A stretch of DNA of 64,000 nt from NCBI GenBank assembly GCA_003228115.1, contig QEVV01000001.1:186001-250000 (forward strand). Reading direction: 5' to 3'. A model generated the notes under the pieces. It ran no database searches. It was not told the origin of the DNA and saw only the letters and a list, made by a program, of their open reading frames with translations. Position 1 is the first letter of the stretch, and every line of letters starts with the position of its first letter. Of the stretch, positions 1 through 8,176 are shown piece after piece. The stretch is from Chloroflexota bacterium. Lineage in GTDB: Bacteria > Chloroflexota > Dehalococcoidia > Lucifugimonadales > SAR202-VII-2. A program made the translations under genes and the position numbers.

Positions 1-796
1 AACGCCATACCAACCCTATCTGTTCGGCCTCCCGATCGACGCCCTGCCCGACCGTATAGTCTCATGGCTGCGGCTCGTGTTCTTGGAGCAGTTCACACCT
101 GTTGGCGCAGGCCTGGCTCTGCTGGGGGCCCTGCATCTTTGGGAACGAAACCGTCCGTTGCTCCTGGCCAGCGCCTGGGTGGTGCTGTCTCTGACCTTGT
201 ACGCCATCACCTACGACAGCAAAGACTCAGACGTGTTCTTGATACCTGTCTTTATGGCCCTGGCTACCTGGCTAGCTTTAGGGGTGGATTGGGCGCTTCA
301 GGTTGTCGGCCAATCCAGCCTTGGCCGAGGGCGGCCCTCGGAAATTCGGGTTTCGGGAATGGTTATTGCCGCAGTTCTGATTATGGCGCCGGGAGTTACA
401 TTCGCGGCTAACTTGAGCAACGTTCCACTTAGAGGAGATGCGGCAGCCTACAGGTACGCCCAGGAGACCCTAGCTGGAGTCGAGCAAGGAGCAGTCATCT
501 TCGCTGAAACAGATGAGGAACTCTTCTCGCTATGGTATGGGCGGTATGCATTGGACGAGAGGCCCGATGTCACCGTGGTATCCAGCCGCTTGCTTCAGTA
601 TGACTGGTACTGGGAACAGTTGGAGCGAAGGTATCCCTCAATCGTTCCAGAACAAATCCCGCTTGGCGCTTCGCCGCGCCTGGCAGCCCTGATTGAGGAA
701 TCTATTGGAGTGAGGCCCATATACGCCACGATGCAGGTCCGCGGAGTGCAGGCGTACGAGCAAGAGCGGGTTGGCAATCTGTTAAGACTCAGGTAA
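1..796 (+). CDS. C-terminal part of a DUF2723/mannosyltransferase-like membrane protein (5' truncated by window edge)
   Basis: The frame is open from base 2 to the stop, so the start lies outside the window; 264 residues are visible. The visible part holds about four hydrophobic segments (for example around GAGLALLGALHLW and VFLIPVFMALATWLALGV). A soluble C-terminal domain of about 110 residues follows, with ETDEELFSLWYGRYALDERP then PDVTVVSSRLLQYDWYWEQ. That pattern (reading out a value, then RPDV and a W-Y-W stretch) is typical of the C-terminus of DUF2723 membrane proteins related to protein O-mannosyltransferases. Likely role: transfer of sugar from a lipid carrier on the outer face of the membrane. 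The family call is from memory of the motif and is moderate; the membrane topology is clear. Confidence 0.6.
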   Translation, partial: TPYQPYLFGLPIDALPDRIVSWLRLVFLEQFTPVGAGLALLGALHLWERNRPLLLASAWVVLSLTLYAITYDSKDSDVFLIPVFMALATWLALGVDWALQVVGQSSLGRGRPSEIRVSGMVIAAVLIMAPGVTFAANLSNVPLRGDAAAYRYAQETLAGVEQGAVIFAETDEELFSLWYGRYALDERPDVTVVSSRLLQYDWYWEQLERRYPSIVPEQIPLGASPRLAALIEESIGVRPIYATMQVRGVQAYEQERVGNLLRLR

Positions 797-838
797 AGGA
801 AAAGGCGGCCTCGTTAACGAAGCCGCCTTTTCCTTTAC
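793..838. terminator. Bidirectional hairpin terminator
   Basis: A perfect 17-bp inverted repeat (arm GTAAAGGAAAAGGCGGC) with a 12-nt loop lies between two convergent genes. The arms carry A-rich and T-rich ends, so it can act as an intrinsic terminator in both directions. Confidence 0.85.
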
Positions 839-849
839 CTCACAGTGGT

Positions 850-2268
850 CTAGCCTCGGTAGAGGTATTTGCCCCCCACCACCTCTCGGTTCAGCCGCCG
901 GTTGAGATGGAGGCCTTCCAAAATGAACTCCATTGCGGAGGCCGTCGCTTCAGGGTCTCCGCCTAAACCTAAGGAAGCAATCGAACTGGAGAGACCGTCC
1001 AGCCTAGGAAGCAGGTCAACGTAAGCCTGAGAACTTACCTCACTTCCAAACTCAGCAACCAAGCCCTCCTCAAAGCTCATGACGACGCTCTGCATATCAT
1101 CGGCCGAGAAGTGACGGTTGAATACGCCGAGTATGGCTTTTTTGGTCAGATCCTCGACAACCTTTGGCTCCCGCCCGTCCTCCACGCTCTCAAGCTCAAT
1201 CTTTCCGCTGGTCGTGGCGTGCATAGCCGTAAGGTCGCTGACCCGCGGCACAATGTGTTTCTCCCCTAGTCGCAGGGACCGACGAAGGGCATTGCTTATA
1301 ACACTCTCGTAGTTAGCGATAGAAACGCGAACGCTGACGCCAGACCGCTGGTTGATCTCTGCGCTACGTCGCGCTTGGGCTGTAAATTCACCAATGATCT
1401 CTTGCATGAATGCCGGCATCTGAAGCCGCTTTTCTACGTCCTCAAATCGAGTTATCTCCGCCTCAACAATACCGATCTCCTCCCCAACCGTGCGGGGGTA
1501 GTGTGTGCGGATCTGAGCGCCATACCGGTCCTTGAGCGGCGTGATAATGCGCCCTCTGTTCGTGTAGTCCTCTGGGTTGGCGCTGGCCACCACGAACACA
1601 TCAAGGGGAAGCATGACCCGATACCCCTTGATCTGGACGTCCCGCTCTTCCATGAGGTTGAACAGCGCCACCTGGATACGTTCGGCCAAGTCTGGTAGCT
1701 CGTTGATGCAAAAGATGCCCCGATTGCTCCTGGGGATAAGGCCGTAGTGAATGGTCAGCTCATCCGAGAGATAACGTCCCTCAGCGACCTTTATCGGGTC
1801 GACCTCGCCGATCAGGTCGGCTACGGAGATATCTGGCGTGGCCAGCTTCTCTCCAAAACGATCCTTGCGGGGAATCCAATGAATGAGCGTCTTGTCGCCA
1901 TTCTCAGCGATAAGGTCCTTCGCATAGCGACTGATCGGGTCGAAGGGATTGTCGTTCAGCTCGCTGCCCGCGACAGCGGGGATCTCGTCATCCAACAAGC
2001 CAACCAGACTACGGAATATCCGTGACTTGGCCTGACCCCGCTCGCCCAGCAGAATGATGTCCTGCCCGGACAAAACGGCGTTCTCTATCTGAGGCACTAC
2101 GGTATCCTCATAACCAACGATGCCGGGGAAAAGCGTTCGCCCCTTCTTTATCGCCTCTATGAGGTTCCGCCGCATCTCCTGGCGGACTGTTGTTTGTTTG
2201 TATCCGCTGTCCCTCAATTCACCAATGGTAGAGGGTTTCGTGTCTTTCGTCTTAGCCGTCTTGGCCAT
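850..2268 (-). CDS. MoxR-family AAA+ ATPase
   Basis: 472-residue ATPase of the MoxR/magnesium-chelatase type. Walker A is LLGERGQAKSR (about residue 75) and the Walker B-like segment is GIFCINELPDL, followed by LFNLMEERDVQIKG and the sensor 1-like VVASANPEDYTNRGRI. The ATG at 2268 is chosen because GGAGGAGAG sits just upstream; a longer frame to 2316 has no ribosome site. MoxR proteins usually work with a VWA-domain partner in assembling or activating metalloenzymes. No such partner is adjacent here: the downstream gene is convergent and unrelated. The C-terminal 150 residues are helical and less conserved. Family certain, target unknown. Confidence 0.88.
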   Translation of the reverse strand: MAKTAKTKDTKPSTIGELRDSGYKQTTVRQEMRRNLIEAIKKGRTLFPGIVGYEDTVVPQIENAVLSGQDIILLGERGQAKSRIFRSLVGLLDDEIPAVAGSELNDNPFDPISRYAKDLIAENGDKTLIHWIPRKDRFGEKLATPDISVADLIGEVDPIKVAEGRYLSDELTIHYGLIPRSNRGIFCINELPDLAERIQVALFNLMEERDVQIKGYRVMLPLDVFVVASANPEDYTNRGRIITPLKDRYGAQIRTHYPRTVGEEIGIVEAEITRFEDVEKRLQMPAFMQEIIGEFTAQARRSAEINQRSGVSVRVSIANYESVISNALRRSLRLGEKHIVPRVSDLTAMHATTSGKIELESVEDGREPKVVEDLTKKAILGVFNRHFSADDMQSVVMSFEEGLVAEFGSEVSSQAYVDLLPRLDGLSSSIASLGLGGDPEATASAMEFILEGLHLNRRLNREVVGGKYLYRG

Positions 2269-2516
2269 ACTGCTCTCCTCCAAATATTCCCTTAGAACCC
2301 GCCTGACACGGCACATGAGGCGACCTAGCGCCTGTCAAAGCCGGGGTATGCCCCATTCTCACGGTGCGGGTCAGGTGGTGTCAACCGAAAAGAACCCACC
2401 TAACAGGCCTAGACAGCTTAGAATTTGTGGGCTCGGTGAGGGAGCATGCGAAGTGGGGAGTGGGTAACGGAAAAGCAGCCTCGGCTCCTCCCCAATAGAA
2501 CCAGCAAGGCAACGGC

Positions 2517-3632
2517 CTAGCTTGCGGGGGCGGCCGCCCCTTCGCCGAAGAGCAACGTTTCTGGGTGGTAGTCCTTCCATGCAAACCAGAAGGAGTAGTT
2601 GCTGGGCAATTGTTGCAGCCTCTCACCGGCCAGCGGGCCCTCCAACGACTCCCCTGTAAGGCCGTCCCACAACGACGCGGTCTGCTCATCCCACATCCTA
2701 ACCTCACCGTGTTCAGGGTTCTCAATCTCTACGAAAGAAAGCTCTCTATCGTCGAGCCTGCGGCTGTACGTAGCGGCGAAATGGGTAAGGATGTCAAAAA
2801 CAATGAGGACTGGAATGTCTCCTGCCTGGTCGTTAAGGACGGGCTGAAAGGCCAACTCTTTGAATGGATAGGCCTTGGCCTCGCCTGCCATGAGAAGGCC
2901 AAGTACAAGGTCCTTCCTTCCAAGACGGTCGTCGGAGAAAGTCTCACCGATGATGCCCGGGGCGTTCGGGTCGTCATAGTAGCGGACGTAGGAGTCGAAA
3001 CGGAAACGCCCCGTACTGAGCAACAGAGTATCGGGGTGCACCTTCTTCCATGCGCCCCAGGTCGTCTGCACTGCGGGAATAAACTCCAGTTGCTGGCCCT
3101 TCAACTCGCCCTCAACGGCCTGGCCAAGAAAGTGGCTCCACAATGTGTCTGTCTGGTGGTCGTACATCACCAGAGCGTTCATGATGAGCTTGCCGGACAC
3201 TCCAAAGGTGAGTTCCCGTCCTGCGATATCCCGGGCATACACGATGCCCGAATAGCAGAGCGGTCACCAGGTCACCGCAACAGGCACACCTCCAACTACG
3301 TCGTTGACGATCTCATGACGGCTTAGGGTGGAAATTGGGTAGGCTCGGCTGTCCCCGTTAAGAGAAAGCGCAAGCACCAACTCATTATCCCGCAGATCTG
3401 TTCCTACCTCTTGGGCGGACACCAACGTTGGATCGAGGATTGCAGGTATGCCATCCTTGCTCAAGACCGTGACAATCCGATAGGTTCGGGGCTCCTCACC
3501 TGGCACTTCAACCGTTGTGCTGGTACGGAATAGCCCCGCTTGCCTGAGGAACGTTGGCCCAAACTGCCAAAAGCCTAGGGCAACAACGCCCAAGGCCGCA
3601 AAGTAGAGAAGTACTTTCACGACGGTAATCAC
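2517..3632 (-). CDS. DUF3179 protein, predicted selenoprotein (TGA read as Sec at residue 123)
   Basis: One gene interrupted by an in-frame TGA (3264-3266). The upstream part (122 codons from GTG at 3632) starts with a membrane anchor (VLLYFAALGVVALGFW) and ends GGVPVAVTW. The same frame resumes directly with PLCYSGIVYARD and ELTFGVSGKL. DUF3179 proteins carry the motif VTYCPLC at exactly this point, so TGA replaces the first Cys of CPLC and leaves UPLC. No frameshift is needed and the downstream domain is intact, including two similar segments, TTWGAWKKVHPDTL and SFWFAWKDYHPETL. A SECIS-like hairpin follows the TGA. Total length with Sec is 371 residues, as expected for the family. The biochemical function of DUF3179 is unknown; the CxxC suggests redox or metal binding outside the membrane. 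Alternatives are a recent nonsense mutation or a sequencing error. Confidence 0.82.
3230..3252 (-). promoter_or_regulatory. SECIS-like hairpin downstream of in-frame TGA
   Basis: On the minus strand, starting 14 nt after the TGA, a 7-bp perfect stem CGGGCAT/ATGCCCG closes a 5-nt loop CGTGT. Two G-U pairs can extend the base. The loop begins at nt 21 after TGA and has G at its second position. This fits the bacterial SECIS pattern as I know it: apical loop 16-37 nt from UGA, with a G in the first two loop bases. The hairpin lies inside the coding sequence, as in bacterial selenoprotein genes. Confidence 0.75.
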
Positions 3633-3866
3633 AGAACCACCCTTTGCTTACGGTGGTTTGATGTTGGCACAGAGCAAGCCGATGCAAGCCTACCATCGCC
3701 TGGAAGGCCGCCAGCTATTGGCATGCGCCGATTACCTCCCCTTCGGCAAAAGACGGGAAGTCGAAGGCCAACCAGGACGCGGCACACATGTTGGCGCCCG
3801 CCCTGCAGCTTGCTCGTGGTTGGATAGGTCAGCTACCATACTTTGAGAAAGGCCCGGGAGGAAAGG

Positions 3867-4559
3867 ATGTCCGAACAGCGCCGCCAAGTCCTGAAGTTCG
3901 ATTTTTACAAGATCGATCCGCAGTGGCGATTGCTCCCGCCCAACCAAATGGAGGCGAGCAAAGAAGAGTTCGTCTCCGTTGTTGAGGAGTTTAGTTCCAA
4001 GGTTAGCACGCGCTGCTACAGCTTGGTGGGTATCCGTGGCGATTGCGATTTCTTGCTCTGGAGAACTTCTTGGGACATTGAAGCCCTGCAGGACATGGGA
4101 GCGCAGTTGAATCACACAGCCTTGGCTCCGTACTACACCTTGCCCTACTCATACTTGGCTATGAAGCGGCCCTCGCAATATGTGCAGGAACACCGCCATG
4201 AGGCTCAGGAGGGCTCTAGTACGACCTTCGAGCCCAGCGCAGCGCCTTATTTCATTGTCTATCCCTTCCTCAAGACCAGAGACTGGTACCTTCTTTCGAA
4301 AGAGGAACGCCAAGGGATGATGAACGCTCACTTTGAAGTTGGGCACAAGTACCCCTCGGTTCGAATCAACACCGCTTATTCGTTCGGCCTGGACGACCAG
4401 GAATTCCTCGTATCATTCGAAGCCACTGAGCTGAGTGACTTCCTGGAGCTAGTTATGGAACTGCGTGGCACGGAAGGAAGCCGCTACACTCTCAGAGATA
4501 CTCCCATCTTCACAAGCGTAGCCAAGGACCTGCGGGCCACGCTCGATCAGATAGGCTAG
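3867..4559 (+). CDS. hemQ: HemQ, chlorite dismutase-family coproheme decarboxylase
   Basis: 230-residue protein of the chlorite dismutase-like family, HemQ branch, which converts coproheme III to protoheme in the coproporphyrin-dependent heme pathway. The conserved second domain is clear: YPFLKTRDWYLL, then a probable proximal heme-ligand His in NAHFEVGHKYPSVR, then TAYSFGLDDQEFLVSFE and YTLRDTPIFT at the end. The N-terminal half (FDFYKIDPQWR, CYSLVGIRGDCDFLLW) is the partner ferredoxin-like domain. The ATG at 3867 is preceded by GGGAGGAAAGG and is preferred over an in-frame TTG at 3843. No other heme genes are adjacent. HemQ use points to a Gram-positive-like heme route, also known in Chloroflexota. 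Confidence 0.92.
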   Translation: MSEQRRQVLKFDFYKIDPQWRLLPPNQMEASKEEFVSVVEEFSSKVSTRCYSLVGIRGDCDFLLWRTSWDIEALQDMGAQLNHTALAPYYTLPYSYLAMKRPSQYVQEHRHEAQEGSSTTFEPSAAPYFIVYPFLKTRDWYLLSKEERQGMMNAHFEVGHKYPSVRINTAYSFGLDDQEFLVSFEATELSDFLELVMELRGTEGSRYTLRDTPIFTSVAKDLRATLDQIG

Positions 4560-4624
4560 CCCTCCAGACGAAACCCCGGCTTGAATAGTTGGGGCCCGCC
4601 GGACTTACCAACAAACAGCTTCTA

Positions 4625-4662
4625 AAAAGGAAAGGCCCTTGTCTCCAAGGGCCTTTCCTTTT
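4625..4662. terminator. Bidirectional hairpin terminator
   Basis: A perfect 16-bp stem (arm AAAAGGAAAGGCCCTT) with a 6-nt loop lies between convergent hemQ and ferredoxin genes. Confidence 0.85.
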
Positions 4663-4689
4663 ACATCCATGGAACTAACAGACCACTGT

Positions 4690-4941
4690 TCAGGGCGCCG
4701 TCTGACCGAAGTACTCATAGTTCATAGGTGTGTACTTCTTCCATTCCTCCGGCACCTGATCCTCAGGGAAGATCGCCGCTACCGGGCAAACCGGCTCACA
4801 GGCGGCACAGTCAATGCACTCAGCCGGATTGATGTAGAACATATTGTCGTCGTCTGTGGTAGCAATGCAGTCTACGGGACAGACATCTACGCAAGATGCG
4901 TCCTTCAGATCCACACAAGGCTCGGCAATGATGTAGGTCAT
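4690..4941 (-). CDS. 7Fe/8Fe bacterial ferredoxin
   Basis: 83-residue soluble ferredoxin with two iron-sulfur motifs. The first is CVDLKDASCVDVCPVDCI near residue 9, with the irregular spacing seen in FdxA-type ferredoxins (one [3Fe-4S] or [4Fe-4S] cluster). The second is the regular CIDCAACEPVCPVAAI near residue 42. The C-terminal PEEWKKYTPMNYEYF tail is also typical of FdxA. The start at 4941 is set by AAGGAGGGG upstream. Role: low-potential electron carrier; the partner is not identifiable from neighbours. Confidence 0.92.
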   Translation of the reverse strand: MTYIIAEPCVDLKDASCVDVCPVDCIATTDDDNMFYINPAECIDCAACEPVCPVAAIFPEDQVPEEWKKYTPMNYEYFGQTAP

Positions 4942-5160
4942 ATACCTACCCCTCCTTAGCATGCTTGGGGTTGAGAAGCTCCTGCTTCCCGATTGGACGG
5001 TCTCGATTATACTGGAGCTACGGCTGGGGTTGCAATATGTCTGCAAGAAACCGATGAGACCCCCCCAGACTGAAGGCACGAAAGCCTACCCTTCGACAAA
5101 CCGCCCGCATATGGTACAATCCCATCGATTCAGGCACGAAACGCTACCATCGGAGGGCCG

Positions 5161-5400
5161 ATGTCTCAGGGAAGCACCATCTTCCAGTTGATGCGAAGTA
5201 AGTCCTACAGCCTACCCCTCAGCATTCTCGTGAATCTGCTGCTCCTCGGCGCTGGCTTCGCGACAGTCATCATTGGAGAGCGCCTTGACGGGGTCGTTCA
5301 GGTCGGAAATTCGCTGACCCTTTGGTTTGGCTTCGCTGTTGGGGCGGCTTTCGTCGCCACCTTCAACGTAATCGTAGAGCTAACCGGGCCTTCCAAATAA
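5161..5400 (+). CDS. Small membrane protein, two TM helices, unknown function
   Basis: 79 residues with a clear ribosome site (GGAGG) before ATG 5161. There are two hydrophobic helices, about residues 18-40 (LPLSILVNLLLLGAGFATVI) and 52-72 (LTLWFGFAVGAAFVATFNVI), joined by a short polar loop. I recognise no family. It ends 13 bases before the epimerase gene, so the two are probably co-transcribed. Confidence 0.65.
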   Translation: MSQGSTIFQLMRSKSYSLPLSILVNLLLLGAGFATVIIGERLDGVVQVGNSLTLWFGFAVGAAFVATFNVIVELTGPSK

Positions 5401-5413
5401 GCAAGCCTACACA

Positions 5414-6370
5414 ATGACGAGCCGAGTCCTCCTAACCGGCGGCGCCGGCTTCATCGGCTCCCAGATCGCTGACCAGCTTATTGAAGCGGGCTACGATGTC
5501 GCCATCGTTGACAACCTCTCCACGGGTCGTCGTCAGAATCTGAACCCCAAGGCCCGCTTCTACAACGTCGACCTTTGTTCATCTCAGGTTGAAGAGGTCT
5601 TTGACCGAGAACGCCCTCATCTCGTTAGCCACCACGCAGCACAAATAAGTGTCCAGGCCTCAATGGACAACCCCCAGAATGATGCCGCGACGAATGTTCT
5701 TGGATCGCTGCATGTACTGGAGCTATGCCGCCGATATGGCGTTCGGAAGGTGATCTACGGGTCTACTGGAGGCGCCCTCTACGGGGAGCCCCAATATCTG
5801 CCCTGCGATGAAGGTCATCCTGTTCGCCCTGTTAGCGCCTACGGGATTTCAAAGTACGCCGTTGAGTTATACCTACCGGTCTACAAAGACACATTCGACC
5901 TCGACTATACGATCCTTCGATACGGCAACGTATACGGTCCACGCCAGGACCCCCACGGTGAAGCAGGTGTCGTAGCAATCTTCTCGCAGCGCATGCTCGG
6001 GGGCGATCCCTGCTTCATCTACGGCACCGGCGAACAGCAAAGGGACTTCGTTTACGTAGAGGACGTGGCGGCGGCCAATCTTATTGCTATGGAAACAGCC
6101 TCTGGCAAGGCTATCAACATCGGCACTGGGATGGGCGCCTCAGTAAACCAAGTCTTCGATGGCCTCGCTGAGGCCATCGGCTACCAAGGAGCGCCTGTAC
6201 ATCGTGACTCACGCCCCGGTGAGGTGCATTCGATCCACCTTGACAATAGTCTTGCCCGGCATGAATTGGGATGGCAGCCCACAGTTACACTCCCCCAAGG
6301 TCTGGAGAAAACAGCTGCATACTTCCGGCAAGCCGCGTCAGGTGGGCAAATTTCACAGGTAGCCGGATAG
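5414..6370 (+). CDS. NAD-dependent sugar-nucleotide epimerase (GalE-like, extended SDR)
   Basis: 318-residue extended short-chain dehydrogenase. The Rossmann glycine motif GGAGFIGSQIAD lies at residue 9, the acidic NAD-binding residue follows in VDNLSTG, and the catalytic Y-x3-K is in SAYGISKYAVE. RYGNVYGPRQDP and GTGEQQRDFVYVEDVA are standard for UDP-glucose 4-epimerase and related nucleotide-sugar epimerases. Substrate is not decidable from sequence; UDP-glucose/galactose or UDP-GlcNAc are likely. The start is at 5414 with a weak ribosome site, 13 bases after the small membrane protein. Confidence 0.88.
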   Translation: MTSRVLLTGGAGFIGSQIADQLIEAGYDVAIVDNLSTGRRQNLNPKARFYNVDLCSSQVEEVFDRERPHLVSHHAAQISVQASMDNPQNDAATNVLGSLHVLELCRRYGVRKVIYGSTGGALYGEPQYLPCDEGHPVRPVSAYGISKYAVELYLPVYKDTFDLDYTILRYGNVYGPRQDPHGEAGVVAIFSQRMLGGDPCFIYGTGEQQRDFVYVEDVAAANLIAMETASGKAINIGTGMGASVNQVFDGLAEAIGYQGAPVHRDSRPGEVHSIHLDNSLARHELGWQPTVTLPQGLEKTAAYFRQAASGGQISQVAG

Positions 6371-6454
6371 GAACTTCGAGATATTGACATTGTCGACCGA
6401 GTAACGATAGTATCCAAGTTGACACCCGTTCTAAAAAGGCTCCCAGGAGGCCCC

Positions 6455-6838
6455 ATGCAGCAGATAAAGAATCTCATTGCCCTGAGCCCCATTGCTATTG
6501 AAAAGCTCAAAGAAGTCATGAGCGAGGAAGGCGACGAGTCGGCGGCGCTTCGCATCTCTGTCCTACCCGGCGGAGGCGGCGGCGTCCAGTACATGTTGTC
6601 CCTTGAACCCGAACCGACTGAAGACGACCTCCTTATAGAGGGCTATGACATTAGAGTCATTGTGGACGAAGACTCAGCCTCTTTGGTTGAGGGAGCTGAG
6701 ATCGACTATGTTGAAGGCCTGATGCGAAGTGGTTTCGTCATCAACAACCCCAACCTGCCTCAGGCCGAGGGCGGGGGCGGCGGATGTGGCGGTAACTGCG
6801 CCTGCGGCGGCAACTGCGGTTGCGGCTCCAGCCACTAA
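6455..6838 (+). CDS. A-type Fe-S carrier (IscA/HesB-like) with altered Cys set and Gly/Cys-rich tail
   Basis: 127 residues; the ATG at 6455 follows CAGGAGGCCCC. The body is a HesB/IscA fold: ALRISVLPGGGGGVQYMLSL, then AEIDYVEGLMRSGFVINNPN and a terminal CGCGSSH. A-type carriers bind Fe-S clusters with one Cys in a GCSG loop plus a C-terminal CGCG pair. Here the loop reads GGGGGV, so the first Cys is missing. The tail is expanded to a Gly-rich run with Cys in GGNCACGGNCGCG, giving five or six Cys in the last 17 residues. It may therefore bind a cluster or other metal only through the tail. No isc or suf genes are adjacent. Confidence 0.82.
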   Translation: MQQIKNLIALSPIAIEKLKEVMSEEGDESAALRISVLPGGGGGVQYMLSLEPEPTEDDLLIEGYDIRVIVDEDSASLVEGAEIDYVEGLMRSGFVINNPNLPQAEGGGGGCGGNCACGGNCGCGSSH

Positions 6839-6848
6839 GACTGGAAGA

Positions 6849-6887
6849 AAAAGAAAAGGCCCGGCTTGAAGCCGGGCCTTTTCTTTT
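6849..6887. terminator. Bidirectional hairpin terminator
   Basis: A perfect 17-bp stem (arm AAAAGAAAAGGCCCGGC) with loop TTGAA lies between the convergent IscA-like and Gfo/Idh/MocA genes. Confidence 0.88.
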
Positions 6888-6904
6888 GTCCCCGAAACTC
6901 GATG

Positions 6905-7936
6905 TTAAACGTTTGCCAATTCGAGCCGCACCGTGCGGCCCTCTTTGGCTGCCTGTAGCGCTGCAAGAGTAAGCTCCACCACGCGAAGCCCGTCTACCCC
7001 GGATGGGTCCGGGTCCTCCCCCTTTTCGACACTGTCGCAGAAGCCCTCAATAAGGCTCTGGTACACATCGCCCTCCGTGTAGTCGCGGGAATAGGTCTGG
7101 GACTCGGTTAGCACGTCCAGCGACCCTGTAAGCGAAGTAGCGAGCACTCCATTGGCCGCTACCCTGCCCTTGCTCCCATACACAACGATATCGTTGCGGG
7201 AATCGGAAGCGGCAACCAGGCGCGCCGCCATCACACTGGCCATGGTCCCATCACCAAGCCTCATAAGAACATGAATAGCCTGGTCCAAGTCCTCGCCCCG
7301 GTAGTCGGCCATCGCCGTTACCTCAACAACCTCTTGGCCAGTTAAGAATCGCACTTGGTCCAGAATATGGGTACCGGTCGCCATAATTGCCCCGCCGCCA
7401 ACCATGTCCGGCTCGCTCCACCAGGCCATCAACCCTTCACGTTTGGCGACCCTCTCAATCCCCCGTTGACCGTTGTACCACTGGCCCACTAACTCCACAG
7501 GCCTGCCAATGCTTCCCTCCGCAATCAACCGCTTTGCCTCCGCGAGGCCGGGATGGTGGCGGAGGTGGAACCCTACGCCCAGGCGAACGTTGTTCCGCCT
7601 GCACTCCTCAATCATGGTTCGACAGTCCTGGACGGTCAGTGCCATTGGCTTTTCACAAAGAACGTGCTTCCCTGCCCGCGCCGCCTGGACCGTCTGCTCC
7701 GCATGGACAGCGTTGGGAGATGCAATGAACAGCGCATCCACTCCGGGATGGTCCAGCAAAGCGTCCAGAGACGTATAGCCGGCCTCGGCGCCGTGGTCTT
7801 TGGCGAAAGTGCCCGCTCTATCAGCGTCGCGGCTCATCACGGCCACCAAGCGGGAATTGCGAGACTGGTTAATCGCTGGAGCAATATAGCCCTTTGTGTG
7901 CCGACCTAGACCTACCATTGCCCAACCAATGGACAT
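6905..7936 (-). CDS. Gfo/Idh/MocA-family NAD(P)-dependent oxidoreductase
   Basis: 343-residue two-domain dehydrogenase. The N-terminal Rossmann domain has AMVGLGRHTKGYIAP and the signature AGKHVLCEKPMALT, in which the EKP lysine contacts cofactor and substrate. The C-terminal domain includes GGGAIMATGTHILDQVRFL, with the catalytic-region GTHILD pattern. These enzymes oxidise sugars, inositols or related polyols; the substrate is unknown. ATG 7936 is preferred (GGAGAAG upstream) over an upstream extension to 8089 without conservation. It is transcribed divergently from the Lrp-type regulator at 8177, which may control it. Confidence 0.88.
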   Translation of the reverse strand: MSIGWAMVGLGRHTKGYIAPAINQSRNSRLVAVMSRDADRAGTFAKDHGAEAGYTSLDALLDHPGVDALFIASPNAVHAEQTVQAARAGKHVLCEKPMALTVQDCRTMIEECRRNNVRLGVGFHLRHHPGLAEAKRLIAEGSIGRPVELVGQWYNGQRGIERVAKREGLMAWWSEPDMVGGGAIMATGTHILDQVRFLTGQEVVEVTAMADYRGEDLDQAIHVLMRLGDGTMASVMAARLVAASDSRNDIVVYGSKGRVAANGVLATSLTGSLDVLTESQTYSRDYTEGDVYQSLIEGFCDSVEKGEDPDPSGVDGLRVVELTLAALQAAKEGRTVRLELANV

Positions 7937-8112
7937 GGGGCTTCTCCTGTTCTGTCTGGTTGTCTTGCCTGGTTTCAGACATCGTGCGTTGCCGTCCGTC
8001 AATTCTACCCGAATGGTCCCGATCCAGAACACCGAGGGAACGGCCCTGCTTCTCGCGAAGCACCTCGGAGAGGGACCAAAGCTGTGCACCTAGGAGTGGA
8101 AGCTCGAACCTA

Positions 8113-8141
8113 TTGACAGAATTCGTCAACTCTCATAGCAT
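8113..8141 (+). promoter_or_regulatory. Promoter with overlapping palindromic operator upstream of Lrp gene
   Basis: TTGACA (8113-8118), a 17-nt spacer and TAGCAT (8136-8141) form a plausible sigma-70-type promoter. The -35 box is part of a dyad, TTGACAGAATTCGTCAA (8113-8129), centred on GAATTC. Lrp-family proteins bind such dyads, so autoregulation or control of the divergent oxidoreductase is plausible. Confidence 0.5.
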
Positions 8142-8176
8142 AACAGCGGCAAAACGTACATGTCGGTAGGGGGGCC

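Noticed and set aside
2517-3242. DUF3179 C-terminal part as a separate gene starting at GTG 3242
   Set aside because: That GTG lies inside the conserved motif and within the SECIS-like hairpin, and has no ribosome site. The two halves are in one frame and make one normal-length family member.
7387-7909. Overlapping plus-strand open frames inside the Gfo/Idh/MocA gene
   Set aside because: Pro/Arg-rich shadow frames without start signals, antisense to a clear dehydrogenase.
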